From the NCBI GenBank assembly GCA_000017645.1, contig CP000781.1:3025501-3089500 (forward strand): a stretch of DNA of 64,000 nucleotides, read 5' to 3'. The DNA is from Xanthobacter autotrophicus Py2. GTDB lineage: Bacteria > Pseudomonadota > Alphaproteobacteria > Rhizobiales > Xanthobacteraceae. The translations under genes were made by a program, and so were the position numbers. Each line of letters starts with the position of its first letter. The first letter of the stretch is position 1. Below are positions 47,700 to 55,375 of the stretch, in pieces. The notes under the pieces are model-generated. The model searched no databases, was not told the DNA's origin, and saw only the letters and a list, made by a program, of their open reading frames with translations.

Positions 47700-48754
47700 C
47701 ACCGCACCAGCTCCTTCTGCCAGGAGAGAAGATGATCGCGGATCTTGAACAGCAGGGTGACGAGGCCCGAGCACATGAGCGCCATGACGATGAGGGCGGC
47801 ATACATGTTGGCATAGGCAGCCCAGCCCTGCGCCCATTGCAGGTACCAGCCGAGCCCGGCCTTCACGCCCAGCATCTCCGCCACCACCAGCACCGCGAAG
47901 GAGGTGCCGAGGCCCATGAACAGGCCCACGAACACGTGGGGCAAGGCGGCGGGAATGGCCACCTTGAGCACCAGGAAGCGCTGGCTGGCGCCCAGCGTGC
48001 GGGCGATGTCATAATAATCCTTGTTGACGCTGGCGATGCCCGACCAGGTGAGGATGGTGACGGGAAAGCCGGTCGCCAGCGCCAGCAGGAACACGCTGGC
48101 GCTCCAGCTGGAGGGGAACAGGAAGAACGCCACCGGCAGCCACGCGGTGGCGGGCAACGGGCCGATGAAGCGCAGCACCGGATGCGCCCAGTAGCCGGCG
48201 GTGCGCCACCAGCCGATGGCGACCCCGAGGGTGACGCCGACCGCAGCGCCGATGCCGTAGCCCCAGGCCAGCAGTTTCAGCGAAGCCACCGTGCTGAGGC
48301 CGAGCTTCGGCCAGTCATCCAGATAGACCTCGATCAGGGACTGGGGCGGCACGAAGAACGGGCGGGGCAACAGTTCGAGCTTGGCGGTCACCGCCTCCCA
48401 GGCAAACAGGCCGATCGGGATCACCACCAGCCAGGGTCCCCAATAGCGCAGGCCCTTGAGCGGCAGGCCGGTGACCGGGCCGCACAGGCTGAGGACAATG
48501 AGCGCGGCACCGATGGCGGCAAGGCCCACCGCGAAATACTGCGTGTAGGCGAAGTCGTCCGCATCGGGCACGAAATCGGCATAGGCGGCGGCCGCGAGCC
48601 ACGCTGCACCGGCGACGAGGCCGGTGGCCCAGACCTTGGGGCGGGCGGCGTTTCTGGATTTACGTGCGGTTCTCGATTTGGCTGGGTTTCTGGATCTATT
48701 TGGGGCCACGGACCCGGCATGGCTGCTGGCGGCCTCAACGAGCTGGTCAGTCAT
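47696..48754 (-). CDS. SsuC-like ABC transporter permease with N-terminal extension
   Basis: Permease of the same importer, 352 residues, about 90 longer than SsuC/TauC. The extension (residues 1-90) has a Lys/Arg/Asn-rich stretch and two additional hydrophobic helices (WATGLVAGAAWLAAAAYA, YFAVGLAAIGAALIVLSLCG) before the usual permease core, which contains GLSTVASLKLLAWGYGIGAAVGVTLGVAIGWW and the coupling motif ARTLGASQRFLVLKVAIPAALPHVFVGL. First gene of the minus-strand operon. Confidence 0.92.
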   Translation of the reverse strand: MTDQLVEAASSHAGSVAPNRSRNPAKSRTARKSRNAARPKVWATGLVAGAAWLAAAAYADFVPDADDFAYTQYFAVGLAAIGAALIVLSLCGPVTGLPLKGLRYWGPWLVVIPIGLFAWEAVTAKLELLPRPFFVPPQSLIEVYLDDWPKLGLSTVASLKLLAWGYGIGAAVGVTLGVAIGWWRTAGYWAHPVLRFIGPLPATAWLPVAFFLFPSSWSASVFLLALATGFPVTILTWSGIASVNKDYYDIARTLGASQRFLVLKVAIPAALPHVFVGLFMGLGTSFAVLVVAEMLGVKAGLGWYLQWAQGWAAYANMYAALIVMALMCSGLVTLLFKIRDHLLSWQKELVRW

Positions 48755-48764
48755 CTCATTCTCC

Positions 48765-48851
48765 TCAGCTCAGGACGTCCGCATCGACGTCTTCCGCAAA
48801 GCGACGGACGTTGGTTGTCGGAGTGAAAACCTGGACCACTCTCAGTTCCTC
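48765..48851 (-). pseudogene. Duplicated 3' end of an SsuA-like binding-protein gene
   Basis: The minus-strand codons EELRVVQVFTPTTNVRRFAEDVDADVLS end in a stop and closely match the C-terminus of the protein at 45618-46739 (KLVQVFKPNTNTQRFAEKVYADVLS). It lies right before the permease start. Upstream of it the similarity ends, so this is a truncated second binding-protein gene, not an intact small gene even though the frame has an ATG at 48956. Confidence 0.75.
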
Positions 48852-49004
48852 GGCGTCGGGCGCGGGGCCAGGGCGACGGAGGCTCCTGCAGGTCTTGTGT
48901 CCGGGCCTCTTGCGGCCCGGGCGGTCGCGCCTGCCGTCGTCGGAAAGAGTCGGCATGGCACTCCTCGGATCGGTTGCAAATCAAATATAATAAAATTTAT
49001 CGAC

Positions 49005-49022
49005 TTTATTGAAATTGAGTCA
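49005..49022. promoter_or_regulatory. Shared AT-rich motif upstream of the SsuABC-type operon
   Basis: TTTATTGAAATTGAGTCA inside an AT-rich island (48975-49025) in the divergent gap between the SsuABC-type operon (-) and the ECF sigma gene (+). Matches the motif at 43909-43924. The rest of the gap to 49245 shows no gene. Confidence 0.5.
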
Positions 49023-49245
49023 AGCCAAGGATTGCGGATGTGCGGTTTTTGAGCGGAGGGCGGGAGCGCGGAAGCTGGCGAGGTCGCCGGTCCTGCGTGC
49101 GGCGGGTTCGCTTCAGGAAGGGGCGGCGCACGCCTTCCAGTTGGCTCGGCAGGGCTTGCGACCGCTCGATCTGCATTTGCGAATCCATTGCATCGATCCG
49201 GCCCATGCACTATTTTGTCAGCATTGATTGGATCATCTGATGATT

Positions 49246-49278
49246 GGAATTGAAGCGTTGCCCGCTTTTTCCAATTCC
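49246..49278 (+). promoter_or_regulatory. Hairpin/palindrome upstream of the first ECF sigma gene
   Basis: GGAATTGAAGCG pairs with CGCTT...CAATTCC around the loop TTGCC with a small bulge. It ends 18 bases before the preferred GTG start, so it would be in the leader or act as operator. Confidence 0.5.
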
Positions 49279-49296
49279 GACAGGAAGTTCCGAGTT

Positions 49297-49812
49297 GTGG
49301 AGCCGAAAAGTAGAATATTTCTATTAAACGCCTTCGCGCGGCATTACGACGAATTGCTGCGTCATGTCGCGCGTCGGATCGGCAATCCGGCTGCGGCGAA
49401 CGACGTGGTTCAGGACACTTTCCTGCGGGTTCATGCCTGCGCGCCCACCGCCGAGATTGCCAGCCCGGCGGCCTATCTCTTTCGCGTCGCCGATAACATC
49501 GCCATCGACCATCTGCGCCATGAAGCCGTGCGCTCGCGGGTGGTTTCGGCGGACACCGAATGTGAGGGCGTCGCTGCGCCCGACCCCTCTCCCGAGCATG
49601 CCCTCGACTACAAGCAGCGCCTGCGGGCGCTGGACGCCGCCGTCGCCGAGCTTCCGCCGAAGTGCCGCGAGGTGTTCCTGCTGCATAAGTTCGATGGCCT
49701 GAGCCATGGCGAGATCGCCGAGCGCCTCGGCATCAGTCGCAGCATGGTGGAGAAGCATGTGATGAAGGCGCTGGTCCACTGCCGCGACCGGCTGGCGGAC
49801 CTGCTCGATTAG
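49297..49812 (+). CDS. ECF sigma factor, FecI type
   Basis: An extracytoplasmic-function sigma factor of 171 residues that would direct RNA polymerase to iron-uptake promoters on a signal from the TonB receptor and FecR. Sigma region 2 is NAFARHYDELLRHVARRIGNPAAANDVVQDTFLRVHA through YLFRVADNIAIDHLRHEAVRSR; region 4 is LPPKCREVFLLHKFDGLSHGEIAERLGISRSMVEKHVMKAL. GTG 49297 has AGGAAG 9 bases upstream and gives the usual short N-terminus; ATG 49240 is the alternative but would translate through the upstream hairpin. First gene of the siderophore-uptake locus. Confidence 0.9.
   Translation: MEPKSRIFLLNAFARHYDELLRHVARRIGNPAAANDVVQDTFLRVHACAPTAEIASPAAYLFRVADNIAIDHLRHEAVRSRVVSADTECEGVAAPDPSPEHALDYKQRLRALDAAVAELPPKCREVFLLHKFDGLSHGEIAERLGISRSMVEKHVMKALVHCRDRLADLLD
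49311..49323 (+). promoter_or_regulatory. Partial iron-control-element-like palindrome in the sigma gene start
   Basis: TAGAA-TAT-TTCTA, a perfect 5+5 palindrome carrying the core of the Irr-box consensus (TTTAGAA-N3-TTCTAAA), ending 7 codons into the sigma gene as annotated. Weaker than the site at 49869. Confidence 0.4.
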
Positions 49813-49868
49813 GCCTCTGCCAACGAGATCGGCGACGTTCTGGGCGGTGGTCGTGCCCGGGAGCGATT

Positions 49869-49885
49869 TCTAGAAAATTTCTAAA
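49869..49885. promoter_or_regulatory. Iron control element (Irr box)-like site upstream of fecR
   Basis: TCTAGAA-AAT-TTCTAAA matches the alphaproteobacterial ICE consensus TTTAGAA-N3-TTCTAAA at 13 of 14 defined positions. It lies in the 85-base gap between the sigma gene stop and the FecR start, so Irr would control FecR (and the receptor beyond) independently of the sigma gene. Confidence 0.7.
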
Positions 49886-49897
49886 TGTTGAGGTGAG

Positions 49898-50956
49898 GTG
49901 CCGGCCGGTCTATTTCGTCAGGAGAGGCAGAGCGGCGAAGAACGGGTCGAAAAACCGGCTCGTCGCCGCAAGGTTCGCTCCACAGGTGCCGGTGTGCGCA
50001 AATCGCAAGTTCGAGACACGACAGTCCGACCCACGGCCCGCGACGCAGCGCTCGGCTGGTTCGTCAAGATGCGCTCCGGCGAGGCAACGCCAGCGGAGGT
50101 CGCCGATTTCCAGCAATGGATCGCCGCTGCCGCCGATAACCGCCGGGAATATGATGCGTTGGAGGCGCTCTGGGGCGACCTCGACCAGGTGGGCGATCCA
50201 CGCCGTGTCGCGGCGTCCGTCCCGGCATCGCGCCCCATGATGTCGCGGCGCGGCCTGTTCCTTGGGGCGGCGGGCGTCGCGGCGGCGGTGGTGGCGGGCG
50301 TGGCGCTGGGCGTGCCGGACTGGTTCGATGGTGCCATCCGCACCGGCGTCGGCGAGCAACGTCAGCTGACCCTCGCGGACGGCTCGCGGGTGGTGCTCGA
50401 TGCCGATTCCGCCCTGTCGCTCCAGTTCACGCCGCAGGCGCGCCGGCTCACCTTGCAGCGCGGCCGCGCCTTCTTCGATGTGGCGCCCGATCCGGCGCGG
50501 GCGTTCTCAGTGACGGCTGCGGGCGGGGTCACCACGGCCACCGGCACCCAGTTCTCCGTGCACCTGTGGTCGAACGAAGTGACTGTGGCGGTCAGCGAGA
50601 GCGCAGTGTCGATCCGCGCCGGCGCTGCCGCGCTGTCCCGGCTCAAGGCGGGGGAGGCGGTGAGCTATGATGCCTCCGGCATCGGCGAAACCGAACAGGT
50701 GAGCGATGCCCAGGCCTCGGCTTGGCGGCGCGGCAAGCTGATCTTCGAGGATCGCCCGCTTCGTCAGGTGATCGCGGACGTCAACCGCTACCGGCCCGGC
50801 ACCATCATGGTCACCGACAGCACCCTGCTGCGGCTGCGGGTTTCCGGCATTTTCGACATCCGTCAGCCGGACGGCGTTCTGGAGGCCATCACTCGCAGCC
50901 TGCCGGTGCGCTCCATGGCGCTCACCCGCTATCTCGTGCTGCTTTACCCCGCCTGA
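49898..50956 (+). CDS. FecR-type anti-sigma/signal transducer
   Basis: The inner-membrane regulator that senses a loaded TonB receptor and controls the ECF sigma factor. N-terminal cytoplasmic DUF4880 domain (ARDAALGWFVKMRSGEATPAEVADFQQWI), one TM (RRGLFLGAAGVAAAVVAGVALG), the FecR domain (GEQRQLTLADGSRVVLDADSAL, then GRAFFDVAPDPARAFSVTA), and the C-terminal DUF4974 (FEDRPLRQVIADVNRYRPGTI). GTG 49898 with GAGG upstream gives 352 residues; GTG 49994 is an alternative giving 320, closer to usual length. Pairs with the sigma factor at 49297. Confidence 0.9.
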   Translation: MPAGLFRQERQSGEERVEKPARRRKVRSTGAGVRKSQVRDTTVRPTARDAALGWFVKMRSGEATPAEVADFQQWIAAAADNRREYDALEALWGDLDQVGDPRRVAASVPASRPMMSRRGLFLGAAGVAAAVVAGVALGVPDWFDGAIRTGVGEQRQLTLADGSRVVLDADSALSLQFTPQARRLTLQRGRAFFDVAPDPARAFSVTAAGGVTTATGTQFSVHLWSNEVTVAVSESAVSIRAGAAALSRLKAGEAVSYDASGIGETEQVSDAQASAWRRGKLIFEDRPLRQVIADVNRYRPGTIMVTDSTLLRLRVSGIFDIRQPDGVLEAITRSLPVRSMALTRYLVLLYPA

Positions 50957-51102
50957 CGACGGCCAAGGTTCGTCCCCTCGATTTTTTCTCGCCACCAAGG
51001 TGAGGTCCCGGCCACCCCCGTCCGTCTCTGAGATATCGCGGCGATCGGTCTGGATTTTCCGGGTCGGCGCTGCCGCTCAGCTCATCGGGCTTTCGGGGTG
51101 CC

Positions 51103-53694
51103 ATGCTGGACTATCACTGTCGTCGGCCGTCGCGCGTGAGCGGCAAGGCCATCCGTCTCGGCCTGGGCCTCGCCCTTTTGGCCAGCACGGCCCTTTCGTC
51201 GGCCTTCACCGGTTCGGCGGCCATGGCGCAGCAGACGGCGGCGATCGCCTTCGCCATCCCGCCGTCCTCCCTCACTTCGGCCCTCACGGCATTCGGTGAT
51301 CGCGCCAATCTTCAGGTGCTCTACGCGGCGGATCTGGCACGCGGCGTCCAGTCGCCCGGCGTGTCCGGCACCCTGGCGCCGGCGCAGGCACTGTCCCGCC
51401 TGCTGGCGGGCACCGGCCTCACCTATCGGTTCACCAGCGCCAACACGGTCACCATCGCCCGGCCGGCGGAGAGCGGCGGCGCGGCGCTGCCGGAAGGCGG
51501 CATCCAGCTCGATACCGTGACGGTGGAGGCGGACGGCGTCGCCGGCCCCTTCGTGGCCGTCGACACCTCCACCGGCATGAAGATGGATGTGCCGCTGCGC
51601 GAGGTTCCCCAATCGGTCTCGGTGGTGACACGCCAGCAGATGGATGATCGCGGGGTGCAGACCCTGAGCGATGCCATCGACTATTCGGCGGGTGTCTCGG
51701 CCTCGCCCTACGGGCAGGACAATCGCTTCGAGCAGTTCGTCATCCGCGGCTTCGACGAGAACCTGCTGGGCGTCTATCGCGACGGCATGCGCATGCCCAC
51801 GGCCGGCTTCGCCGGCTTCCGCCAGGAGCCCTATGGCCTGGCCCGCGTGGACATCCTGCGCGGCCCGACCTCCACGCTCTATGGCCTCAACAATCCAGGC
51901 GGCCTGGTCAATCTGGTCTCCAAGCTGCCGGTGGTCGGCGCGCAGTTCGGCGAGATCTGGGCCTCCTACGGCTCGTTCGACAACCTCCAGACCGGCTTCG
52001 ACATCAATGGCGCCGGCGTGGACGGTTCGAACATCACCTATCGCTTCACCGGGCTGGTGCGCGGGGCCGACACCCAGGTTGACTATGTGTCCAACGACCG
52101 CATCTACGTGGCGCCGACCCTGACGTGGACGCCCAATGCGAACACCACCTTCACCGTGTTCGCCAACCTGCAGCAGGACCGCACCGGCGATACCTACCAG
52201 CTGCTGCCGGCGGAAGGCACGCTCTACCCCAGTGTCTACGGCAAGATCCCGCCCTCGCGCTTCCTCGGCGTGCCGGACTGGTCGAAGTATGATGCCACCC
52301 AGTATTCGGGCGGTTATTTCTTCGAGCACCGTGCCGACAACGGCTGGACGCTGCGACAGAACCTGCGCTACGCGTCGGTGGACGTGGACTATCGCACCGC
52401 CTATCCCATCGCCGCCTATGGCGACACAACGACCCTGCTGCGCACCGCCCAGGAAAATAACCAGACGCTGGGCGTCTTCACCATCGACAACCAGGCCCAG
52501 TACGACAGCGATCTGGGGTTCGCCAAGAACCAGGTGGTATTCGGCCTCGACTATTCCAACACCCAGCAGGACGGCACCCAATATGGCGGCACGCTGCAGA
52601 GCCTCATCACGGGCTCCTCGCCGGTGGGGCCGATCAATCCCTATTTCCCCGTCTACGACAGCACCGTCGCGCCGCTGATCAATACCCTGAATACGTCCCA
52701 AAGTCTGAGCCAGACAGGCCTCTATGCCCAGGACATGTTCAAGCTCCACGACAAATGGGTGTTCACCTTCGGTGGTCGCTACGACTGGGTTCAGACCGAA
52801 AGCTCGACGCAGAGCCCGGTGCTGGCGCAGCTCGCGCCGCTGCTGAATTATTATTACGGCGTCAACGTTCCGAGCACGTTCCAGACCAGCGCCAACAACG
52901 GCGCCTTCAGCGGCCGGGTCGGCCTGTCCTACCTGTTCGACAATGGCATGACGCCCTATGCCAGCTATTCCAGCTCGTTCAACGTGGTGCCTGGCTTCAC
53001 CCAGTCCAGCGTGACGGTGGATACGGACTATGGCCCGCTGCCCATCAGCTACAGCATGCAGCCGCTGAAGCCGGAAACCGGCGAGCAGTATGAAGTGGGC
53101 CTGAAATACCAGCCCAACAACGGCAAGAGCTATATCCAGACCTCGCTCTACCAGCTCACCAAGCAGAATGCGGTAAGCTTCGACACCACCGACCCCATGC
53201 AGCAGGCCTATTACCAGACCGGCGAGGTCCAGGTACGGGGCTTCGAGGTGGAAGGCGCGGTGGATTTCGAGAACGGCTTCAAGCTCCTCGCCGCCTACAC
53301 CTATCTGCATGCCGAGGTGACGGCGGACATTCCCCCGGTCGGTGAGCCGAGCATCGTGGGCAATACGCCGGAACGCGTGCCGGCGCATCTCGCCTCGGCG
53401 TGGCTCGACTACACCTTCCAGGACGGTGCCTTGAAGGGCTTCGGCCTTGGCGGCGGCGTGCGCTACGTGGGCTCCACCTGGGGCGACCGCGAGAACACCA
53501 TTTATGTGCCCAGCTACACGCTGGTGGACGCGGCAGTGCGCTACGCCAAGGACAGCTGGCTGTTCTCGCTCACCGCCAAGAACCTGTTCGACAATGCTTA
53601 TGTGGGCACCTGCTCCAGCATCGCGAATACCTATATCGGCTGCTCCTATGGGCAGACCCGTACCATCACCGCGCAGGTGACTTACAAATGGTAG
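51103..53694 (+). CDS. TonB-dependent siderophore receptor with N-terminal STN signalling domain
   Basis: An outer-membrane ferric-siderophore receptor, 863 residues. After the signal peptide comes an STN domain (residues about 46-118: FAIPPSSLTSALTAFGDRANLQVLYAADL), then a putative TonB box near LDTVTVEA, the plug (REVPQSVSVVTRQQMDDRG, IRGFDENLLGVYRDGMRM, DILRGPTSTLYGLNNPGGLVNLVSK) and a 22-strand barrel ending in the aromatic VTYKW. The STN domain signals to the FecR protein encoded upstream, as in FpvA/FoxA. ATG 51103 lies 147 bases after fecR. It resembles hydroxamate/pyoverdine-type receptors. Confidence 0.94.
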   Translation: MLDYHCRRPSRVSGKAIRLGLGLALLASTALSSAFTGSAAMAQQTAAIAFAIPPSSLTSALTAFGDRANLQVLYAADLARGVQSPGVSGTLAPAQALSRLLAGTGLTYRFTSANTVTIARPAESGGAALPEGGIQLDTVTVEADGVAGPFVAVDTSTGMKMDVPLREVPQSVSVVTRQQMDDRGVQTLSDAIDYSAGVSASPYGQDNRFEQFVIRGFDENLLGVYRDGMRMPTAGFAGFRQEPYGLARVDILRGPTSTLYGLNNPGGLVNLVSKLPVVGAQFGEIWASYGSFDNLQTGFDINGAGVDGSNITYRFTGLVRGADTQVDYVSNDRIYVAPTLTWTPNANTTFTVFANLQQDRTGDTYQLLPAEGTLYPSVYGKIPPSRFLGVPDWSKYDATQYSGGYFFEHRADNGWTLRQNLRYASVDVDYRTAYPIAAYGDTTTLLRTAQENNQTLGVFTIDNQAQYDSDLGFAKNQVVFGLDYSNTQQDGTQYGGTLQSLITGSSPVGPINPYFPVYDSTVAPLINTLNTSQSLSQTGLYAQDMFKLHDKWVFTFGGRYDWVQTESSTQSPVLAQLAPLLNYYYGVNVPSTFQTSANNGAFSGRVGLSYLFDNGMTPYASYSSSFNVVPGFTQSSVTVDTDYGPLPISYSMQPLKPETGEQYEVGLKYQPNNGKSYIQTSLYQLTKQNAVSFDTTDPMQQAYYQTGEVQVRGFEVEGAVDFENGFKLLAAYTYLHAEVTADIPPVGEPSIVGNTPERVPAHLASAWLDYTFQDGALKGFGLGGGVRYVGSTWGDRENTIYVPSYTLVDAAVRYAKDSWLFSLTAKNLFDNAYVGTCSSIANTYIGCSYGQTRTITAQVTYKW

Positions 53695-54512
53695 GTGACC
53701 TGCAAACAGCAGGGGAACTGCGCGCGGAAGCGGGGGAGCCGAAGGGCTTCGCGCTGGAGGGGGTCGGCTTTGCCGCCGAAGGCCGTCCGCTGCTGCGCGA
53801 CGTGTCCTTCACCCTCACGCCCGGCAAGGTGGTGGGTATCATCGGTCATAACGGCTCCGGCAAGAGCACGCTGCTGAAGCTGCTGGCGCGGCAGCAGGCG
53901 CCGAGCGCGGGGACGCTGTTCCTCGACGGGCAAAGTCTCGCGTCATGGAGCAGCCGGGCGTTCGCCCGCATGGTCGCCTATCTGCCGCAGACGCCGCCGT
54001 CCGCCGGCGCGCTGAAGGTCCGCGAGCTGGTGGCATGCGGGCGTTATCCCTGGCACGGCGCGCTCGGCCGCAAGACCGCGCGCGACGGCGCGGCGGTGGA
54101 GACGGCGCTGGCGCTGGCGGACGTGGGTGGTTTCGCCGACCGGCTGGTGGAGACCCTCTCCGGCGGCGAGCGGCAGCGGGCGTGGCTCGCGATGCTGGTG
54201 GCGCAGGAGGCGCGCTACCTGTTGCTGGACGAGCCCACCGCGGCCCTCGACGTGGCCCACCAGGTGGAAGTGATGGCGCTGGCCCGCAGGCTCGGTCACG
54301 AGCACGGGCTCGGCGTGGCGCTGGTGCTGCACGATGTCAACATGGCCGCGCGCTATTGCGACGAGCTGGTGGCGCTGCGCGGCGGTCGACTGCTGATGCG
54401 CGGCCCACCGGACCAGGTGGTGACCGCCGAAGCGCTCGCCGAGATCTACGGCATTCCCATGGCGGTGATGGCCCACCCGGTGGGCGGGTGGCCGGTGAGT
54501 TTCGTTCGCTGA
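53688..54512 (+). CDS. fhuC: Iron-siderophore ABC transporter ATPase
   Basis: FhuC-type ATPase, 274 residues; Walker A GHNGSGKST, Q-loop YLPQTPPSAGALKV, signature LSGGERQRAWLAMLVAQ, Walker B YLLLDEPTAALD, H-loop LVLHDVNMAARYCDE. ATG 53688 overlaps the receptor stop (7 bases), so they are translationally coupled. Partner of the FhuB-type permease at 56264 and the FhuD-type binding protein at 55372. Confidence 0.93.
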   Translation: MVGDLQTAGELRAEAGEPKGFALEGVGFAAEGRPLLRDVSFTLTPGKVVGIIGHNGSGKSTLLKLLARQQAPSAGTLFLDGQSLASWSSRAFARMVAYLPQTPPSAGALKVRELVACGRYPWHGALGRKTARDGAAVETALALADVGGFADRLVETLSGGERQRAWLAMLVAQEARYLLLDEPTAALDVAHQVEVMALARRLGHEHGLGVALVLHDVNMAARYCDELVALRGGRLLMRGPPDQVVTAEALAEIYGIPMAVMAHPVGGWPVSFVR

Positions 54513-54592
54513 GCTTCCCCACGGCTTAAGGGCGGGGGCAGGACGTGCCGGTTTGCGCGGAGAATGCCGCCGGCCGGCGGAAAGGGGTTCCC

Positions 54593-55375
54593 ATGACTGC
54601 GCCACTGCGCCATCCCTCTGCTTATTCGGCCTCTGCTTCTGTGGCCCCTGCTTCATTCGCTTCCGCTTCCGCGGCGCTTTCGGGCGCGACGGCGAGCGCG
54701 CCCCTGTTCGACACCCTCCTCGCCCACCGCGCCCGGCTGGTGCGGATGGCGTTCCGCATCGTCCAGTCCCGGCATCTTGCGGAGGATGTGGTGGAGGACG
54801 TGGCGGTCAAGCTCTGCGAGGGCGAGGGGGTGATCGCGGCGGACCATCCGGCGCCGTTCCTCTACCGCCTGGTGCGCAACCTTGCCATCGACCGGGCGCG
54901 CCGGCTGAAGCGCGAGCGCAGTCTCGCCGGCAGCGCGGAGGAGGCCGCCCACGTGGCCATGCCCTGCGCCTGCCCGCTGGAGCGCCTGGAGCAGCGCGAG
55001 ATGCTGGAGGTGGTGATCCGCGCCCTCGACACCCTGCCGCCGCGCACCCGCCTCGCCTTCCTGCGCCATCGCATCGACGGCATGCCGCAGAAGGACATCG
55101 CCGAACATCTGGGGGTGTCGCGCACGCTGGTGAATTTCATGGTGCGCGACGCCACCAAGGTCTGCCGCGACAGCATCGACGCCTATTGTGGGCGCACCAC
55201 CGCCCGCTGTCCCAAGGCAAGCTGCCCCAAGGCGCGCGCGGCCAAAACACCTGCCCCTGAAAAGGCTCAACTGGACCAGGCGCAGCCGGAGAAGACGCCG
55301 CGTCCCGCCCCGCGCTGCCCGCTGTCAGAGCGACACCCCAACGTCCGCGGCGCGGCGTCCAAGGCGGTCGCATGA
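54593..55375 (+). CDS. Second ECF sigma factor, embedded in the uptake operon
   Basis: An ECF sigma of 260 residues. After a 45-residue Ala/Ser-rich N-terminal extension come region 2 (LFDTLLAHRARLVRMAFRIVQSRHLAEDVVEDVAVKLCEGEG through YRLVRNLAIDRARRLKRE) and region 4 (ALDTLPPRTRLAFLRHRIDGMPQKDIAEHLGVSRTLVNFMVRDATKV). The C-terminal 65 residues are a Cys-, Lys-, Ala- and Pro-rich tail (CGRTTARCPKASCPKARAAK) not found in ordinary ECF sigmas. GGAAAGGGG precedes ATG 54593; its stop overlaps the next start (ATGA). Likely a PvdS/RpoI-like iron-starvation sigma driving siderophore synthesis; this is inference from context. Confidence 0.85.
   Translation: MTAPLRHPSAYSASASVAPASFASASAALSGATASAPLFDTLLAHRARLVRMAFRIVQSRHLAEDVVEDVAVKLCEGEGVIAADHPAPFLYRLVRNLAIDRARRLKRERSLAGSAEEAAHVAMPCACPLERLEQREMLEVVIRALDTLPPRTRLAFLRHRIDGMPQKDIAEHLGVSRTLVNFMVRDATKVCRDSIDAYCGRTTARCPKASCPKARAAKTPAPEKAQLDQAQPEKTPRPAPRCPLSERHPNVRGAASKAVA

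Noticed and set aside
48765..48956. 63-codon minus-strand frame as a small gene
   Set aside because: Its second half matches the tail of the SsuA-like protein, and its first half is Arg/Pro-rich noise; better read as a truncated remnant.
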